A DNA stretch of 64,000 nt from Chryseobacterium ginsenosidimutans (lineage in GTDB: Bacteria; Bacteroidota; Bacteroidia; Flavobacteriales; Weeksellaceae), in contig NZ_JANUCO010000001.1 in NCBI RefSeq assembly GCF_024807225.1, forward strand, positions 1,302,001 through 1,366,000, given 5' to 3'. This document shows positions 35,825 through 45,514 of this stretch, one piece after another (the stretch's first letter is position 1; each line of letters starts with the position of its first letter). The position numbers and the translations under genes are program-made. Under the pieces are notes generated by a model. The model was not told where the DNA came from. It searched no databases and saw only the letters and a list, made by a program, of their open reading frames with translations.

Positions 35825-36868
35825 ATGGAAAATGTAGATTATATAATTGTAGGAGATGGATATGCAGGGCTTTTTTTCGCGCATCAGTTAATCAGAAACA
35901 ACAAGTCTTTTGTGATGTTTTCGGAGGGCAGGAAGAGTGCTTCTCAGGTTTCAGCAGGAATTATTAACCCTGTTGTGCTTAAAAAATTTACCACCTTCTG
36001 GAAAGCTCAGGAACAAATAGATTTCTTAAAAAGTTCATTAAAGGAGATTGAAGAATATACCGGTAAAAATTATTTAATAGAATCTAGTATTCATAGAATC
36101 TTTCATGATGAAAATGAACAGAAGCTTTGGCTTAAAAAATCCGAAAATGATGATCTTGCTGGTTTTTTAGATAAAAAATTCGATCATTTAGAGGTAGTAA
36201 AAAACGATTTTCTGTCAGGAAAGGTTAATCAATCTGCAAGACTTGACGTAAATGGATTTTTCACAGGTTTATTTGTTTTTTTGGAAAATAAAGGTCATTT
36301 GATTAAAGATAAATTTGATTATTCTCAATTGAATACTTCCGATTCTGTTTATAAAGATTTTAAATTTAAAAATATCTTATTTTGTGAAGGAATGAGAGTA
36401 AAGGAAAACCCTTATTTTTCAGATATTCCTGTCATTCCAAATAAAGGGCATCATATGAAAGTAAAACTTTCTAAGCCCATCCCGGAAAATATTACGATTA
36501 AAAAGAAACATTTTCTATTTCCCGTTCAAGATGAGCTGTATTTTTATGGCGGAACGTATGACAGGGAACAACTGCATCATCATATTGACGATTCTGCGGT
36601 AGAACAGCTAACAAAAGGGTTATCAGAATTTTATCCTTATAATTTTGAAATAAATGAGGTCAATTTTGGTTTTAGACCTACAGTGAAAGATAGAAGACCA
36701 ATTATCGGGAGACATTCTGAGCATAAAAACTTATATGTTTTCAATGGCTTAGGAGCAAGAGGGATTCTTAACGGATGTTATTTTTCTAAAAATTTGTATG
36801 AATTTATAGAGCAGAATATTCCTTTGCATGAAGAGATTTCTTTAGAGAGATTTAATAAAGTAAAATAA
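35825..36868 (+). CDS. FAD-dependent oxidoreductase (DAO family)
   Basis: The 347-residue protein has an N-terminal FAD Rossmann motif (DYIIVGDGYAGLFFAHQLI). Conserved DAO segments follow: SQVSAGIINPVVLKKF, VIPNKGHHMKVKL, FYGGTYDREQLHHHIDD, and C-terminal GFRPTVKDRRPIIGRHSEHKNLYVFNGLGARG. It probably oxidises an amine or amino acid, with the substrate unknown. It starts 5 bp after the gldN terminator, a position often seen downstream of gldN in Flavobacteriia. Confidence 0.82.
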   Translation: MENVDYIIVGDGYAGLFFAHQLIRNNKSFVMFSEGRKSASQVSAGIINPVVLKKFTTFWKAQEQIDFLKSSLKEIEEYTGKNYLIESSIHRIFHDENEQKLWLKKSENDDLAGFLDKKFDHLEVVKNDFLSGKVNQSARLDVNGFFTGLFVFLENKGHLIKDKFDYSQLNTSDSVYKDFKFKNILFCEGMRVKENPYFSDIPVIPNKGHHMKVKLSKPIPENITIKKKHFLFPVQDELYFYGGTYDREQLHHHIDDSAVEQLTKGLSEFYPYNFEINEVNFGFRPTVKDRRPIIGRHSEHKNLYVFNGLGARGILNGCYFSKNLYEFIEQNIPLHEEISLERFNKVK

Positions 36869-36881
36869 TTGACAAAAAAAT

Positions 36882-36908
36882 AAAATCGTTTCAATGGAAA
36901 CGATTTTT
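36882..36908 (+). terminator. Terminator after the FAD oxidoreductase gene
   Basis: AAAATCGTTTC / GAAACGATTTT with a 4-nt loop, then T-rich sequence. Confidence 0.75.
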
Positions 36909-37449
36909 ATTTTTCTTCAAAATTTGTGTTTTGTTTCAAAAAGCAGGAAGCAAGTATTGAATAGGATTGAATGAATTCCAGATACTTGCTTTCCTACCAA
37001 CCAATTTATTATGAATATTACGTGTACTCCAAAATTTAAAACTAGAATACAAATTCCCGAAAATCAGGATAGGATGAGCTTCTGGCTTCGGAAATTTGTA
37101 ATAACTAGTGACTATTTTCTTACCTCCAAAATAAAATTTTAGGTTGGTAAGAAAACCCCTTACTGAATTTAAAAACTAAAAAAAATTAAAGAGTGGACAT
37201 TTGGAGATCCACTCTTTAGAAGTTTATTTTAGGAACATCATTTGTGTTTTTAATGTTAACTTCTAACTTTTAATTTCTGGTCAAATTTAGATCAATTTTC
37301 AAATAAGAATACTACTGCAATAGTACTTGAAATAATTAATTAATTGAATTTCAGATTACTGTAGGCTGAATTGAAGTATGATTGATGTAGGTGAAAAATT
37401 AAATTATTTCTCCAAGTAGTAAAATTTTATAAAATGTAAGGCTACTATT
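36909..37449. other. Non-coding interval with several inverted repeats
   Basis: No convincing gene is present. The region has nested inverted repeats: AGGAAGCAAGTAT at 36945-36957 with its near-perfect complement at 36982-36995; TTTCCTACCAACC at 36990-37002 with a complement at 37142-37155; and AAAGAGTGGA / TCCACTCTTT at 37188-37217 without a T-run. It could be a folded RNA, a decayed repeat element or regulatory DNA. Confidence 0.45.
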
Positions 37450-38874
37450 TTATAATTCCATCATCCATTTATTAAGATCTACATCAGAAGGCAGGTTTAG
37501 TTTTTTTCTAAGTCTGTACTTTCTGGATTCAATAGTACGTATGGAAATGTTTTTATACTGAGCAATAGTTTTTGTGGAAAGATTAAGCTTCAGAAAAGCA
37601 GAGAATTTAATATCATTTGCTGAAAGTTGAGGGTGTTTTTCGGTTAGTGTTTCGTAAAATTCAGGATAGATTTCCTTGAAACGGGTTAGGAAAAACGGAT
37701 CATTGGTCATTGCCAGTTTTGAAAGCTCATCAAAGCCTGTCGTGTTTAATCTTTGCTTTAGCTCCTGTGTTTCGGATAATTTTTCATCAATTATTTCGTC
37801 TTTCAGTTTTTGTTTTTTCTGATAAGCCTTAATGAGCAGAAATAAAGCAATCCCTGCAGCCGCAACAATGATTGTAATGATAATGTAATATTTTGTTCTT
37901 TCCTTCTGTTCTTTTTGATTCTCTTTTTTAATGATTTTTTTTACAGGAATATCAAGCGCTTTTCTTTCATCCTTTTCAATACTGTCGCTTAAATTGGAAT
38001 ATTTTTCTAGATATTCATTCTTTTTTTCAATATTATTAAGCTGCTTGTAAGTGATGGAAATTATTTTATAAGCATTTTTAATATCTTTAATTCTGCTCAG
38101 TTGTTTCGAAATAGCTAAAGATTGAAGATAATATTCTAAGGCTCTATCGTAATTTTTCTTCTGGCTATGAAGCTTTCCGAAGGTAAGTAAAGTCATAGAT
38201 TTTTGATAAAGATTATAATCTCCTGTGAGTAGCATTGCTTTGTTAAGATAATGTTCTGTAGAGTGTAATTGTTTGTTTTTCAGATGTTTTTCTGCGATAT
38301 GAACGTATGTTAAAGGCTGTGGATCCATTTCCAAAAGCTTTTTTTGGATTACAGTAATGGAATCCGGGAGATGATCTTCTTCGAAATTCTCAAGTTTCCA
38401 GGTGTAATAAAAATAAAGGAGTTTTTCTCTTTTTTTCTTATCAGGTATTTGTTTTGCAAAATAAATCGAAATATTTAAGTTGGAATTTGATTGCTCAAGA
38501 AATCCCAAAGAAGAATAGTTTCTACCATATTCACCATAAAGTTTTGCATGCAACTCTATATTTTTCACCGTTTTGAGTTTATTTTCTGCTTTTTCCAGAT
38601 ATTCCAGACTTTCTTTATGCTTATGAATATACCAGAGCAAATCGCTCATATTGATGTACGCTGAGATGAGGCCAATTGTATTCTTTTGTTTCTCAAACTT
38701 TTGAATTGCGTTTTTATTCAATGCAATACTTTCATTGATGTTTCCGCCCATTCTTAAACTATCGGTCAGATAATCAAGTTCGTCAAAATTATAAGAAGAC
38801 TGTGCGCTGAAGAGTGTTGCAAAAAGTAGAAATATCGAATAGGATATTTTTTTTAGAAAATAACTTAAAAGCAT
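37450..38874 (-). CDS. TPR-containing membrane regulator with LuxR-type HTH
   Basis: The 474-residue protein has a signal/anchor (FLKKISYSIFLLFATLFSAQ). Tetratricopeptide-like helical repeats occupy residues 30-310 (for example KNYDRALEYYLQSLAISKQL). One transmembrane helix lies near residues 330-350 (YYIIITIIVAAAGIALFLLI), and a cytoplasmic LuxR-like helix-turn-helix ends the protein (LSANDIKFSAFLKLNLSTKTIAQY, SIRTIESRKYRLRKKLNL). This class of one-component regulators couples a periplasmic signal to transcription in Bacteroidetes. A TAATTTTG -7 box lies at 38894-38901 on the minus strand. The target genes are unknown. Confidence 0.78.
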   Translation of the reverse strand: MLLSYFLKKISYSIFLLFATLFSAQSSYNFDELDYLTDSLRMGGNINESIALNKNAIQKFEKQKNTIGLISAYINMSDLLWYIHKHKESLEYLEKAENKLKTVKNIELHAKLYGEYGRNYSSLGFLEQSNSNLNISIYFAKQIPDKKKREKLLYFYYTWKLENFEEDHLPDSITVIQKKLLEMDPQPLTYVHIAEKHLKNKQLHSTEHYLNKAMLLTGDYNLYQKSMTLLTFGKLHSQKKNYDRALEYYLQSLAISKQLSRIKDIKNAYKIISITYKQLNNIEKKNEYLEKYSNLSDSIEKDERKALDIPVKKIIKKENQKEQKERTKYYIIITIIVAAAGIALFLLIKAYQKKQKLKDEIIDEKLSETQELKQRLNTTGFDELSKLAMTNDPFFLTRFKEIYPEFYETLTEKHPQLSANDIKFSAFLKLNLSTKTIAQYKNISIRTIESRKYRLRKKLNLPSDVDLNKWMMEL

Positions 38875-39103
38875 AATTTGTGGTTTTGTAATACAAAATT
38901 AGGTTTTATAAAATGGTGTTATGTAACATATAGAAAATAATTAATATTATTATTTATTCTGAATATAAATAATTTTTTAGTAATATATTGTTTTTACTGA
39001 AAAATAATATATAAATAATTTTGTTTATTTCTATTAAATAATAAATATATTTTCTAATATCTCATGAAAATTCTTATCTTCATAGGGATTAGAATACAAT
39101 ACG

Positions 39104-39362
39104 ATGAATGAAAATATTCTGGGTATTATTGCCGGTATTTTAACTTCGGCAGCGATGGTTTCCGCAACTCATAAAAGTTTTAAAAGAAAAAAATGCAGAC
39201 GACATTTCCTGGGTAATGTTGCTCGTGCTGATTTCCGGACTTTCTTTGTGGGTTTGGTATGGTTTCTTACAAGACGAATTACCCATTATTCTTTCAAATT
39301 CTTTTTCAGTAATTCTTAATATTACCCTTTTAATTTGCTGTGTTATTTATAAAAAATCTTAG
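39104..39362 (+). pseudogene. SemiSWEET-family sugar transporter, frameshifted
   Basis: The first frame gives MNENILGIIAGILTSAAMV and then runs into unrelated residues. Removing one T from TTT at 39159-39161 (GGTTTCC) restores an 85-residue protein. The restored protein has the PQ-loop motif VPQLIKVLKEKNADDISW and two more helices (MLLVLISGLSLWVWYGF, LNITLLICCVIYKKS), so three helices in all, as in SemiSWEETs. These dimerise to move sugars across the inner membrane. The whole remaining frame is intact, so the lesion is recent or a sequencing error. Confidence 0.82.
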
Positions 39363-39766
39363 CAAATATAGTCTTGATATTATCTTTTTTCCAGTATTAA
39401 AATTATTTTTTAGACGTGAAATAATAAATAACTCTAAAAAACACATCTTTTTCAAAATCCTTTTTTATACTTCAAACGTACTTTAAATTTAATTTTAATT
39501 AATTGATTTTAAATTACTTATTTTTTTGGGTGAAATTGCAGTACTCTTTTTTCTATTGTTTAATTCTACATTTGTACCAAGTTCAAAGAATAATTTAATT
39601 CTGATAAAGCATTCAAAATACAATGTTTCAATTTTAAAGAATACAGAATTTTTTCAAGACAACTTACGTAAAATTCTATACTTAATTAATATTCTAAATT
39701 GTATGAAAATTAAACAATTGTTTAGTGATTAACAAGATGGATAATATTAATAAAAACACTTAAAAA
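39363..39766. other. AT-rich interval upstream of the 39767 gene
   Basis: I see no supported gene in these 404 bp. A 68-codon frame at 39526-39732 has no start context or recognisable sequence. The region presumably holds the promoter of the 39767 gene, but no consensus pair is clear. Confidence 0.4.
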
Positions 39767-40865
39767 ATGAAAAACAAAATTACTTTGGCTTGTACCGCTC
39801 TGCTATTTGCGGGTTTTACTCAGGCACAAGTGGGTGTTAATACCCTAAATCCAGCTTCAACTTTTGATATTGTTGCTAAAAATGCAACAGGAACTTCTAC
39901 ACTTCCCGAAGGGCTTCTTGTTCCGAGAATTGACAGAGCGCGAGCAGGAGCAATGGATAATATTGCTATATCTACTTTAATCTATGTCAATAACAGCGTA
40001 ACAGGTACACAAACCGGTAAAGCATTGAATATCAATTCGACTGGATATTATTATTTTAATGGAAATAGTTGGATCAAGTTAAATGCAAATATCTATAACG
40101 CAGACGGAGTACTTACTGGAAACCGTACTGTAAAGCAGTATACCAATACTTTAGCCTTCACAGGTTCGGCTGTTAACGCATTTTCTGTAGACGGAAACTA
40201 CTCTTTCTGTGGATGCAGCCCATAACAGAGTGGGTGTAGGAATGACAAACCCACAAGCCAATTTTCATGTAAAAGGGACGAGAAGATTTGAAAATGCTAC
40301 TGCCGGTTCCGTTACGGTAGGATCTGTATTATCTGCAACAGACACCAATGGAACGGCAGAATGGAAGACGCCTGCTACAGAAACAATTGTAGGAGCTTTA
40401 ACGGGTAATGGAATTGATATTCCTTTTGTTACTAGCCTAGATTATAAATATACAGGACGATCTATTGTATTGCCTCCGGGGAAATGGGCGGTTACCATTA
40501 CTCAGCTTACCAGAACGGAAGGAACCTTAGGTAATAGTGATTGGTTGTTTGTAAGAAGTACCTTTAGCGATCAGAATATTGCTGTGGGAGAGGTGGGTAC
40601 AATGTCTTCTGATCTTAACCTTAACATAGGACCTACTCTAATGAGTTTTAGGGTAAAAGGTTTTAGTGATGGTAGTCCTCAACAGTTTGATGTATTTCAA
40701 GGCACAATTATTATTAATAACACTTCCGGTGGAAATAAAACATACAGATATATGGCAGGAAATACAGTAATAGGTCAAGGAAATCCTAATCCAATAAATG
40801 CTACCATTAAAAACTTTGGTGGCGCTTGGGCAGAAACTAACATTTATGCCACTGCAATTAAATAA
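39767..40865 (+). pseudogene. Secreted repeat-head protein of Bacteroidetes, frameshifted
   Basis: Two overlapping frames form one protein of 365 residues. It has a signal peptide (LACTALLFAGFTQAQ) and the N-terminal motif VGVNTLNPASTFDIVAKNA. LLVPRIDRARAG and GYYYFNGNSWIKL follow, as in the paralogues at 42.2 and 44.1 kb. A second VGVGMTNPQANFHVKGTRRF repeat leads into a beta-rich C-terminal domain. The frame breaks at GGAAACT (AAA at 40195-40197); one A fewer restores SVDGTTLSVDAAHNRVGVG. These proteins resemble trimeric fibre heads, but function is unknown. Confidence 0.75.
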
Positions 40866-40963
40866 ACATAACTGTTCTCTCAATTAACAACAAGGTAAAG
40901 ATGAAAAAAATGAGGTGTCTGTATAACTATACAGGCACCTCTATGGTAATGTGTTTTATTTAG

Positions 40964-41407
40964 TTATTGTAAAACAAATTTTGCCAGAGGAGCCATTCTT
41001 GCTTTATTCAGCGTTAATGTATTTCCGTTTACAGAATAGTTGTCTGCAGCCAACAATGCTTGCGTAAAAGCATGCTCTGTTTCAAGATCTTCACAGGCGA
41101 TCATGGTAGACATTCCCTGATTAAATTTTATACGCATTACATCTTGCTTGATTTCAAAAGTTCCGCTAACACCGTTGCACCCTCCATGTCCTTCATATCT
41201 CATATCAGACATATTGAGCTTAAAATAGGGGTTAGATTTTGGGTTTTTCAGTTGGATAGGCTGCCCGTTTATTTCCGTTAACTTCCAGGTTTTTCCCGTG
41301 ATATCGGTAGTTTTTTCAGATGGAGTAGAAGCTGTTGGCTTACTCATGCATGAAGCAATGCAAATTATCAGCAATAATGAGCAAAAATAGATGAATGATT
41401 TTTTCAT
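40964..41407 (-). CDS. META-domain lipoprotein (HslJ-like)
   Basis: The 147-residue protein has a lipoprotein signal (LLLIICIASCMSK, Cys20). A META domain follows: GKTWKLTEINGQPIQLKNPKSNPYFKL, GHGGCNGVSGTFEIK, MIACEDLETEHAFTQALL, YSVNGNTLTL. HslJ in Escherichia coli is linked to novobiocin resistance; in Bacteroidetes the role of these domains is not defined. Confidence 0.82.
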   Translation of the reverse strand: MKKSFIYFCSLLLIICIASCMSKPTASTPSEKTTDITGKTWKLTEINGQPIQLKNPKSNPYFKLNMSDMRYEGHGGCNGVSGTFEIKQDVMRIKFNQGMSTMIACEDLETEHAFTQALLAADNYSVNGNTLTLNKARMAPLAKFVLQ

Positions 41408-41450
41408 AGGTTTTCCATTTTAAGTGTACCGTTTATAAATAATCTAAGGA

Positions 41451-41852
41451 TTAATAAGAAGCCATTTTCGTATTTGAAGTAGCAGATTTATTTTTTTTAT
41501 GATGAAACAACACCATATTATAATCCTTTTTCAGGAAATTAACCTCACCTCGGATATCCGAATATTGATAATCTGCGTCACTTGCGGTATATTCCGGTAA
41601 TTCTTCATTTTTTTTCAGCTCATAAGATTTCCCGTCCAAATGTACAATTACCGTATTTTGAGTTTCATTAATCGCCACTTCCAGTTGATCTCCATATTCG
41701 TCTTTATAGACATCTTTAGTAATTTTATCAATATCTTGAATTTCAGGTACATTTTGCAGGTCGATTTCTTCTTCTTTTGCCTGATGTTTACATGCTGTTA
41801 TGGTAAGCGCAAATACAGCGGTAATGGTGAAAATTTGTAATAACTTTTTCAT
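41451..41852 (-). CDS. Small lipoprotein, possibly MliC-like
   Basis: The 133-residue lipoprotein (signal ending TITACKHQ, Cys21) has an acidic linker. A short beta-rich domain follows: QLEVAINETQNTVIVHLDGKSYELKK and YTASDADYQYSDIRGEVNFLKKDYNMVLFHHKK. The strand pattern resembles MliC lysozyme-inhibitor folds, but it has no disulfide cysteines. It lies 43 bp upstream of the META lipoprotein on the same strand and the two may be cotranscribed. Confidence 0.6.
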   Translation of the reverse strand: MKKLLQIFTITAVFALTITACKHQAKEEEIDLQNVPEIQDIDKITKDVYKDEYGDQLEVAINETQNTVIVHLDGKSYELKKNEELPEYTASDADYQYSDIRGEVNFLKKDYNMVLFHHKKNKSATSNTKMASY

Positions 41853-42213
41853 AATAATAAGTGAGTTGTGAGTATTTCATTGATTTGTAAGTGTTAATTT
41901 TCTATAAATTTACAAATTATAATAAAGATAATGTGTTAATTTTGTATAAATTAATTGAATATTTTTATATTTAGTATATTATGCTTGAAATTATTTTGTA
42001 CAAAACTAGCATTAGATAGTCATTGATAGCTAAGTTTGGTCGAAACATGTAATTATTTTCATTTTTCACCAAAACTTAATGAAAATTTGTTTTAAACTAT
42101 TAAATCCTGTTGTAGCATCTATTTTTAGTTACTAAATAACGATTTTTATACAATAAAAAGAGACTGTTTTCTAAAGCAGTCTCTTTTAAAATCAATATTT
42201 TTTTTCTAAAATT
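41853..42213. other. AT-rich interval with terminator of the 42214 gene
   Basis: No gene is seen. A strong hairpin at 42156-42187 (AAAAGAGACTG...CAGTCTCTTTT) terminates the minus-strand gene that starts at 43215. Confidence 0.6.
42156..42187 (-). terminator. Terminator of the 42214-43215 gene
   Basis: An 11-bp stem has AAAAGAGACTG on one arm and CAGTCTCTTTT on the other. Closely similar hairpins occur at 44026-44053 and 51808-51840. Confidence 0.75.
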
Positions 42214-43215
42214 TTAAGGCGCCGTAATCTGGTCGATCGTGAAAAATGCCTTTGTAGAAGAACATGTTCCACTTGGGCAAGTTGTTGCGTTTCCTGCACT
42301 ACCGGGAGTTGATGAGCCCATCATGTAGTATAATTTATAAAACGTCATATCTGCTCCGTTGTTGGTCGTCCAGGAATATAAACGTTGTTCCGGCATACCT
42401 CCTGCATATGTTTCAGGATCTCCCCAGGACGGATTGGTCGAAGCTGTTTGTATTCTTAGCCCTGTTGTAGCATCAATTAAAGCAGAGTCTGAAGTGGCAT
42501 TATCTCCAGCCCATGCTCCGGGAGGTAGTCTCAATTGGTTTTGCTGATATCCACCGGCTCCATTCCAAAGATAATGACCATTAGAGATGATGTCCACAGT
42601 TCCTGTACTATTATTTCGGATCTGTAAGTTGACCTGTGAAAAGTTATTACCTGTTGGGATAAAAGTTCTTACCGAGAATTTTTTGTCTGGCGTAGTGATG
42701 GAGGGTGCATATCCGTTTTTTCCGTTTTCTGTTGTAGATACCAAAGGTCCCATTACGGCAATAGTTTCCACATTTGCAAGGTTGTTTCCTCCCCCACTAT
42801 TACCTCCTGATGAGGTAGAGAATATTCTCCATTCTACTCCGTTCCAGAAATAATATCCTGCGCTTAAAGTAGGTCCTGTATTATAAATTAACAGCCCTGT
42901 TGCGTTAGGGGATGTATTTAGCTTCATAGTAGAAGATGTAAGGCTTATTCTTGGTGCCAAAATACCCTTGTCAGACGATGTTAAGTCTAAAATAGCGGAT
43001 GGATGGGGAGTTGTCGTGCCTATACCTACCGATCCTGTTGAAGTAACAGCAAAATCATTGGCTTGTTGAGTAGCGGTAGGTGTTCCTGTTGCTGGGTTAT
43101 CCTTTGCATTGTCGATATGAAAGGCAGTTTGGGGATTGCTGGTATTAATACCGATCTGAGCAAATGATAAAGTTGATGCAAAGAAAATCCCTGTTAGAAA
43201 AAGTTTGTTGTACAT
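42214..43215 (-). CDS. Secreted repeat-head protein, paralogue A
   Basis: The 333-residue protein has a signal peptide (MYNKLFLTGIFFASTLSFAQ). IGINTSNPQTAFHIDNAKDNP and VGIGTTTPHPSAILDLTSSDKGILAPRISL follow, the GINT.NP repeats seen in many flavobacterial surface proteins. The C-terminal domain (residues 150-333) is beta-rich, with YAGGMPEQRLYSWTTNNGADMTFYKLYYMMG and two cysteines in TTCPSGTCSS. It is about two-thirds identical by eye to the gene at 44082. The inner ATG at 43215 aligns with the paralogue start. No sorting domain is apparent. Confidence 0.7.
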   Translation of the reverse strand: MYNKLFLTGIFFASTLSFAQIGINTSNPQTAFHIDNAKDNPATGTPTATQQANDFAVTSTGSVGIGTTTPHPSAILDLTSSDKGILAPRISLTSSTMKLNTSPNATGLLIYNTGPTLSAGYYFWNGVEWRIFSTSSGGNSGGGNNLANVETIAVMGPLVSTTENGKNGYAPSITTPDKKFSVRTFIPTGNNFSQVNLQIRNNSTGTVDIISNGHYLWNGAGGYQQNQLRLPPGAWAGDNATSDSALIDATTGLRIQTASTNPSWGDPETYAGGMPEQRLYSWTTNNGADMTFYKLYYMMGSSTPGSAGNATTCPSGTCSSTKAFFTIDQITAP

Positions 43216-43241
43216 GATTGTTTTCATTATTTGTTAATGTA

Positions 43242-43514
43242 AAAACACTTTTATCGTGATGTTAGATAAAAGGTAATAAACGGTTGAAAGTTGTTATCTC
43301 TATACCTACCGATGCAATGTAAATAACATAAAAATCATGGTTTGTTGAGTAACATAAAGTGCTTTTGTTGCTGGATTGTGCTTTGCGCGACTAGTGTGAA
43401 AGGTGTGTTGGAATCTGTGTATTAATATTTGTCTGAGCAAAAAATAGAGCTAATGCAAAGAAAATCCTCTATTAGAAAGTTTGTTGTTTGTGCTTAATTT
43501 CATTATTTGTTAAT
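43242..43514 (-). pseudogene. Decayed 5'-end copy of the paralogue A/B gene, first remnant
   Basis: The DNA aligns over about 270 bp with the 5' third of the gene at 42214-43215. It includes TATACCTACC, a stretch near GTTGCTGG, TGCAAAGAAAATCC and the upstream CATTATTTGTTAAT, with many substitutions and stops. It is a tandem remnant placed just upstream of the intact gene. Confidence 0.6.
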
Positions 43515-43527
43515 TTCTTTTTAATTT

Positions 43528-43781
43528 AAAAATACCCTTGTCGGTGATGTTACATCTAGATATAGAATGAGTCATAATTTTTATCTCTATACCTACCAAT
43601 ACAACTTAAATAACAGCTAAAAATTGACTTGTTTAACAATATTAAGGCGTTCTTCTTGTTGAATTGTAGCTTACGCAGCTGGTGTGAAAGATGTTTTTGG
43701 GATTTGTAGATTGATATCAATCTAAGTAAGCTGTCAAATCCTTTGTTAGAAAGGGTTTGTAATTGATATTTAATTCATTAT
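43528..43781 (-). pseudogene. Decayed 5'-end copy of the paralogue A/B gene, second remnant
   Basis: It starts with AATACCCTTGTCGGTGATGTTA, equivalent to 42961-42982 in the intact gene, then TATACCTACC, a reduced middle and TTGTTAGAAAG..TTTAATTCATTATG. It is more diverged than the first remnant. The spacing of about 285 bp between the remnants suggests tandem duplication of one 5' segment. Confidence 0.55.
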
Positions 43782-44081
43782 GTGGTTTTCTTTTTTTATA
43801 AATTAAAACTAAGTTTTTACTTGAACTTAGTTTTTGCAAATATATGAAGAAATCTGATATGATTGATAATATTTATAAAGAATATTTATTTGTGATCGGA
43901 TAACCTTAAAGATACCCTTATAAATACTAGTGTTTTAACGAAAATTGGTTGAATATAGAGGCGATTATTCTTTTTTTCATAAAGCCTAAATTTTAAATAA
44001 ATAAAGACGAATCTCCTTACAATAAAAGAGACAGCTTTCTAAAGCAGTCTCTTGTAAAGTCAAAAAATGTGTTTCTAGAAT
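43782..44081. other. Interval with the terminator of the 44082 gene
   Basis: No gene is seen. A hairpin at 44026-44053 (AAGAGAC..GTCTCTT with an inner GCTTT/AAAGC stem) terminates the minus-strand gene at 44082. A faint trace of the AATACCCTT motif near 43910 may be a third remnant but is not convincing. Confidence 0.5.
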
Positions 44082-45083
44082 CTATGGCGCTGTAATCTGA
44101 TCTACAGTAAAAAATGCTTTTGTAGTGGAACATGTTCCGCCTGGACATGTTGTGGTATTTCCTAAACTCGCTGGTGTTGATGAACCCATCATAAAATACA
44201 TTTTATAAAAAGATTTGTCGGCTCCGTCATTTGTTGTCCATGAGTAAATTCTTTGCTCAGGCATCCCACCTGCATAAACTCCTGGATCTCCCCAATACGG
44301 ATTGGTACTTGCTGTTTGTATATTCGCTCCTGTTGTAGCATTAATTAAAGATGCACTCGAAACAGCATTATCTCCTGCCCAAGCTGCAATTGGTAATCTT
44401 AGCTGATTTTGCATGTAACCTCCGGCTCCTCCCCATAAATAATGTCCGTTTGAAATAACGTCAACAGTAGCTGTACTGTTATTTCTGATTTGTAAATTTA
44501 CATCTGCAAACGCACTTCCTGTAGGGATAAAACAGCGTATAGAAAATTTCCCGTCGGGTGTTGTTATAGAAATAGCATATCCCGCTCTTCCGTTTTCTGT
44601 GGTAGCTACTAAAGGTCCCATTACCGCAATACTCTCAATATTTGCAAGGTTTGTGTTCTGTACACTACTGGAACCGGAAGCTGTATTGAAAACTCTCCAT
44701 TCGAGGCCATTCCAGAAATAATATCCTAAACTCAGCGTGGGTCCTGTATTGTAGATTAATAATCCTGTTGCATTTGGAGATGCGCTCAGTTGCATTGTGG
44801 TCGAAGTAAGACTTATTCTTGGTCCCAGAATACCCTTATTGCTTGAAGTGATATCCAATACGGCAGATGCATTAGGAGTTGTAGTTCCTATACCGACAGA
44901 TCCTGCTGGAGTAACAGCGAAATCATTGGCTTGTTGAATGGTTGTAGGAGTTCCTGTTGTCGGGTTATCTTTTGCCCCGTCTATGTGGAAAGTGGCTTGA
45001 GGATTAGGTGTGTTTATACCTACCTGAGCAAATGCTAGAGTTGAGGCAAAGAGAATCCCTGCCAGAGAAAGTTTTTTGTTCAT
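44082..45083 (-). CDS. Secreted repeat-head protein, paralogue B
   Basis: The 333-residue protein has a signal peptide (MNKKLSLAGILFASTLAFAQ). It has the same architecture as paralogue A: VGINTPNPQATFHIDGAKDNP, VGIGTTTPNASAVLDITSSNKGILGPRISL, and a C-terminal domain with YAGGMPEQRIYSWTTNDGADKSFYKMYFMMG and CPGGTCSTTKAFFTVDQI. The start at 45083 removes a hydrophobic leader of 32 residues that is not conserved in A. A hairpin terminator follows. Function is unknown; surface exposure is inferred from the repeats. Confidence 0.7.
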   Translation of the reverse strand: MNKKLSLAGILFASTLAFAQVGINTPNPQATFHIDGAKDNPTTGTPTTIQQANDFAVTPAGSVGIGTTTPNASAVLDITSSNKGILGPRISLTSTTMQLSASPNATGLLIYNTGPTLSLGYYFWNGLEWRVFNTASGSSSVQNTNLANIESIAVMGPLVATTENGRAGYAISITTPDGKFSIRCFIPTGSAFADVNLQIRNNSTATVDVISNGHYLWGGAGGYMQNQLRLPIAAWAGDNAVSSASLINATTGANIQTASTNPYWGDPGVYAGGMPEQRIYSWTTNDGADKSFYKMYFMMGSSTPASLGNTTTCPGGTCSTTKAFFTVDQITAP

Positions 45084-45472
45084 GTTTATTTTGTTATTTG
45101 GCTGTTGATTTAGTTTTTTAAAAATTAATTTGGTTGAAATTAAATTTTCAATGAAATTAATTGTAGTAAATGTAATCATTATTATGATATTATTGTTAAT
45201 AATTTAAAAATATTTAATTTTATTTTTAATATTTGTAATAAAAATATCTTATTTATGATGAGTTAACTTTTAATGCGAGATTTTAAAAATTTTCTTCTTA
45301 AAAAAACTTAGTTTAAATAAAAATATAAAATCTTTTTGGTATTTGTAATTATTTGTTAATTAGTAAGATAAATTATTTTTCATCTGTGTTAAATGGTGAA
45401 ATATTACTATTTTCAGCTTATTTAAAGGAGCGTTAAATATTGTTAATATATGTCATTAATCATACAATTGTT
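45084..45472. other. AT-rich intergenic region
   Basis: About 390 bp with no ORF of note and very low GC; it is divergent between paralogue B and the 45515 gene. The region may hold promoters for both, but only the plus-strand one is clear. Confidence 0.4.
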
Positions 45473-45504
45473 TTGAAATGTATTCAAACTAAGACCTACA
45501 TTTG
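45473..45504 (+). promoter_or_regulatory. Promoter of the 45515 gene
   Basis: TTG (45473-45475), 21 bp, TACATTTG (45497-45504). It ends 10 bp before the ATG, so the mRNA would have a very short leader. Confidence 0.5.
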
Positions 45505-45514
45505 CAGCAACAAA

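Noticed and set aside
37011..37142. 43-codon ORF downstream of the FAD oxidoreductase gene
   Set aside because: There is no start context, no recognisable motif, and it overlaps inverted repeats, so coding is unsupported.
39526..39732. 68-codon ORF before the repeat-head gene
   Set aside because: Hydrophobic low-complexity translation without start signals; it looks like chance in AT-rich DNA.
43895..43935. Possible third remnant of the paralogue A/B gene
   Set aside because: Only a short AATACCCTT-like match is visible, which could be chance in AT-rich DNA.
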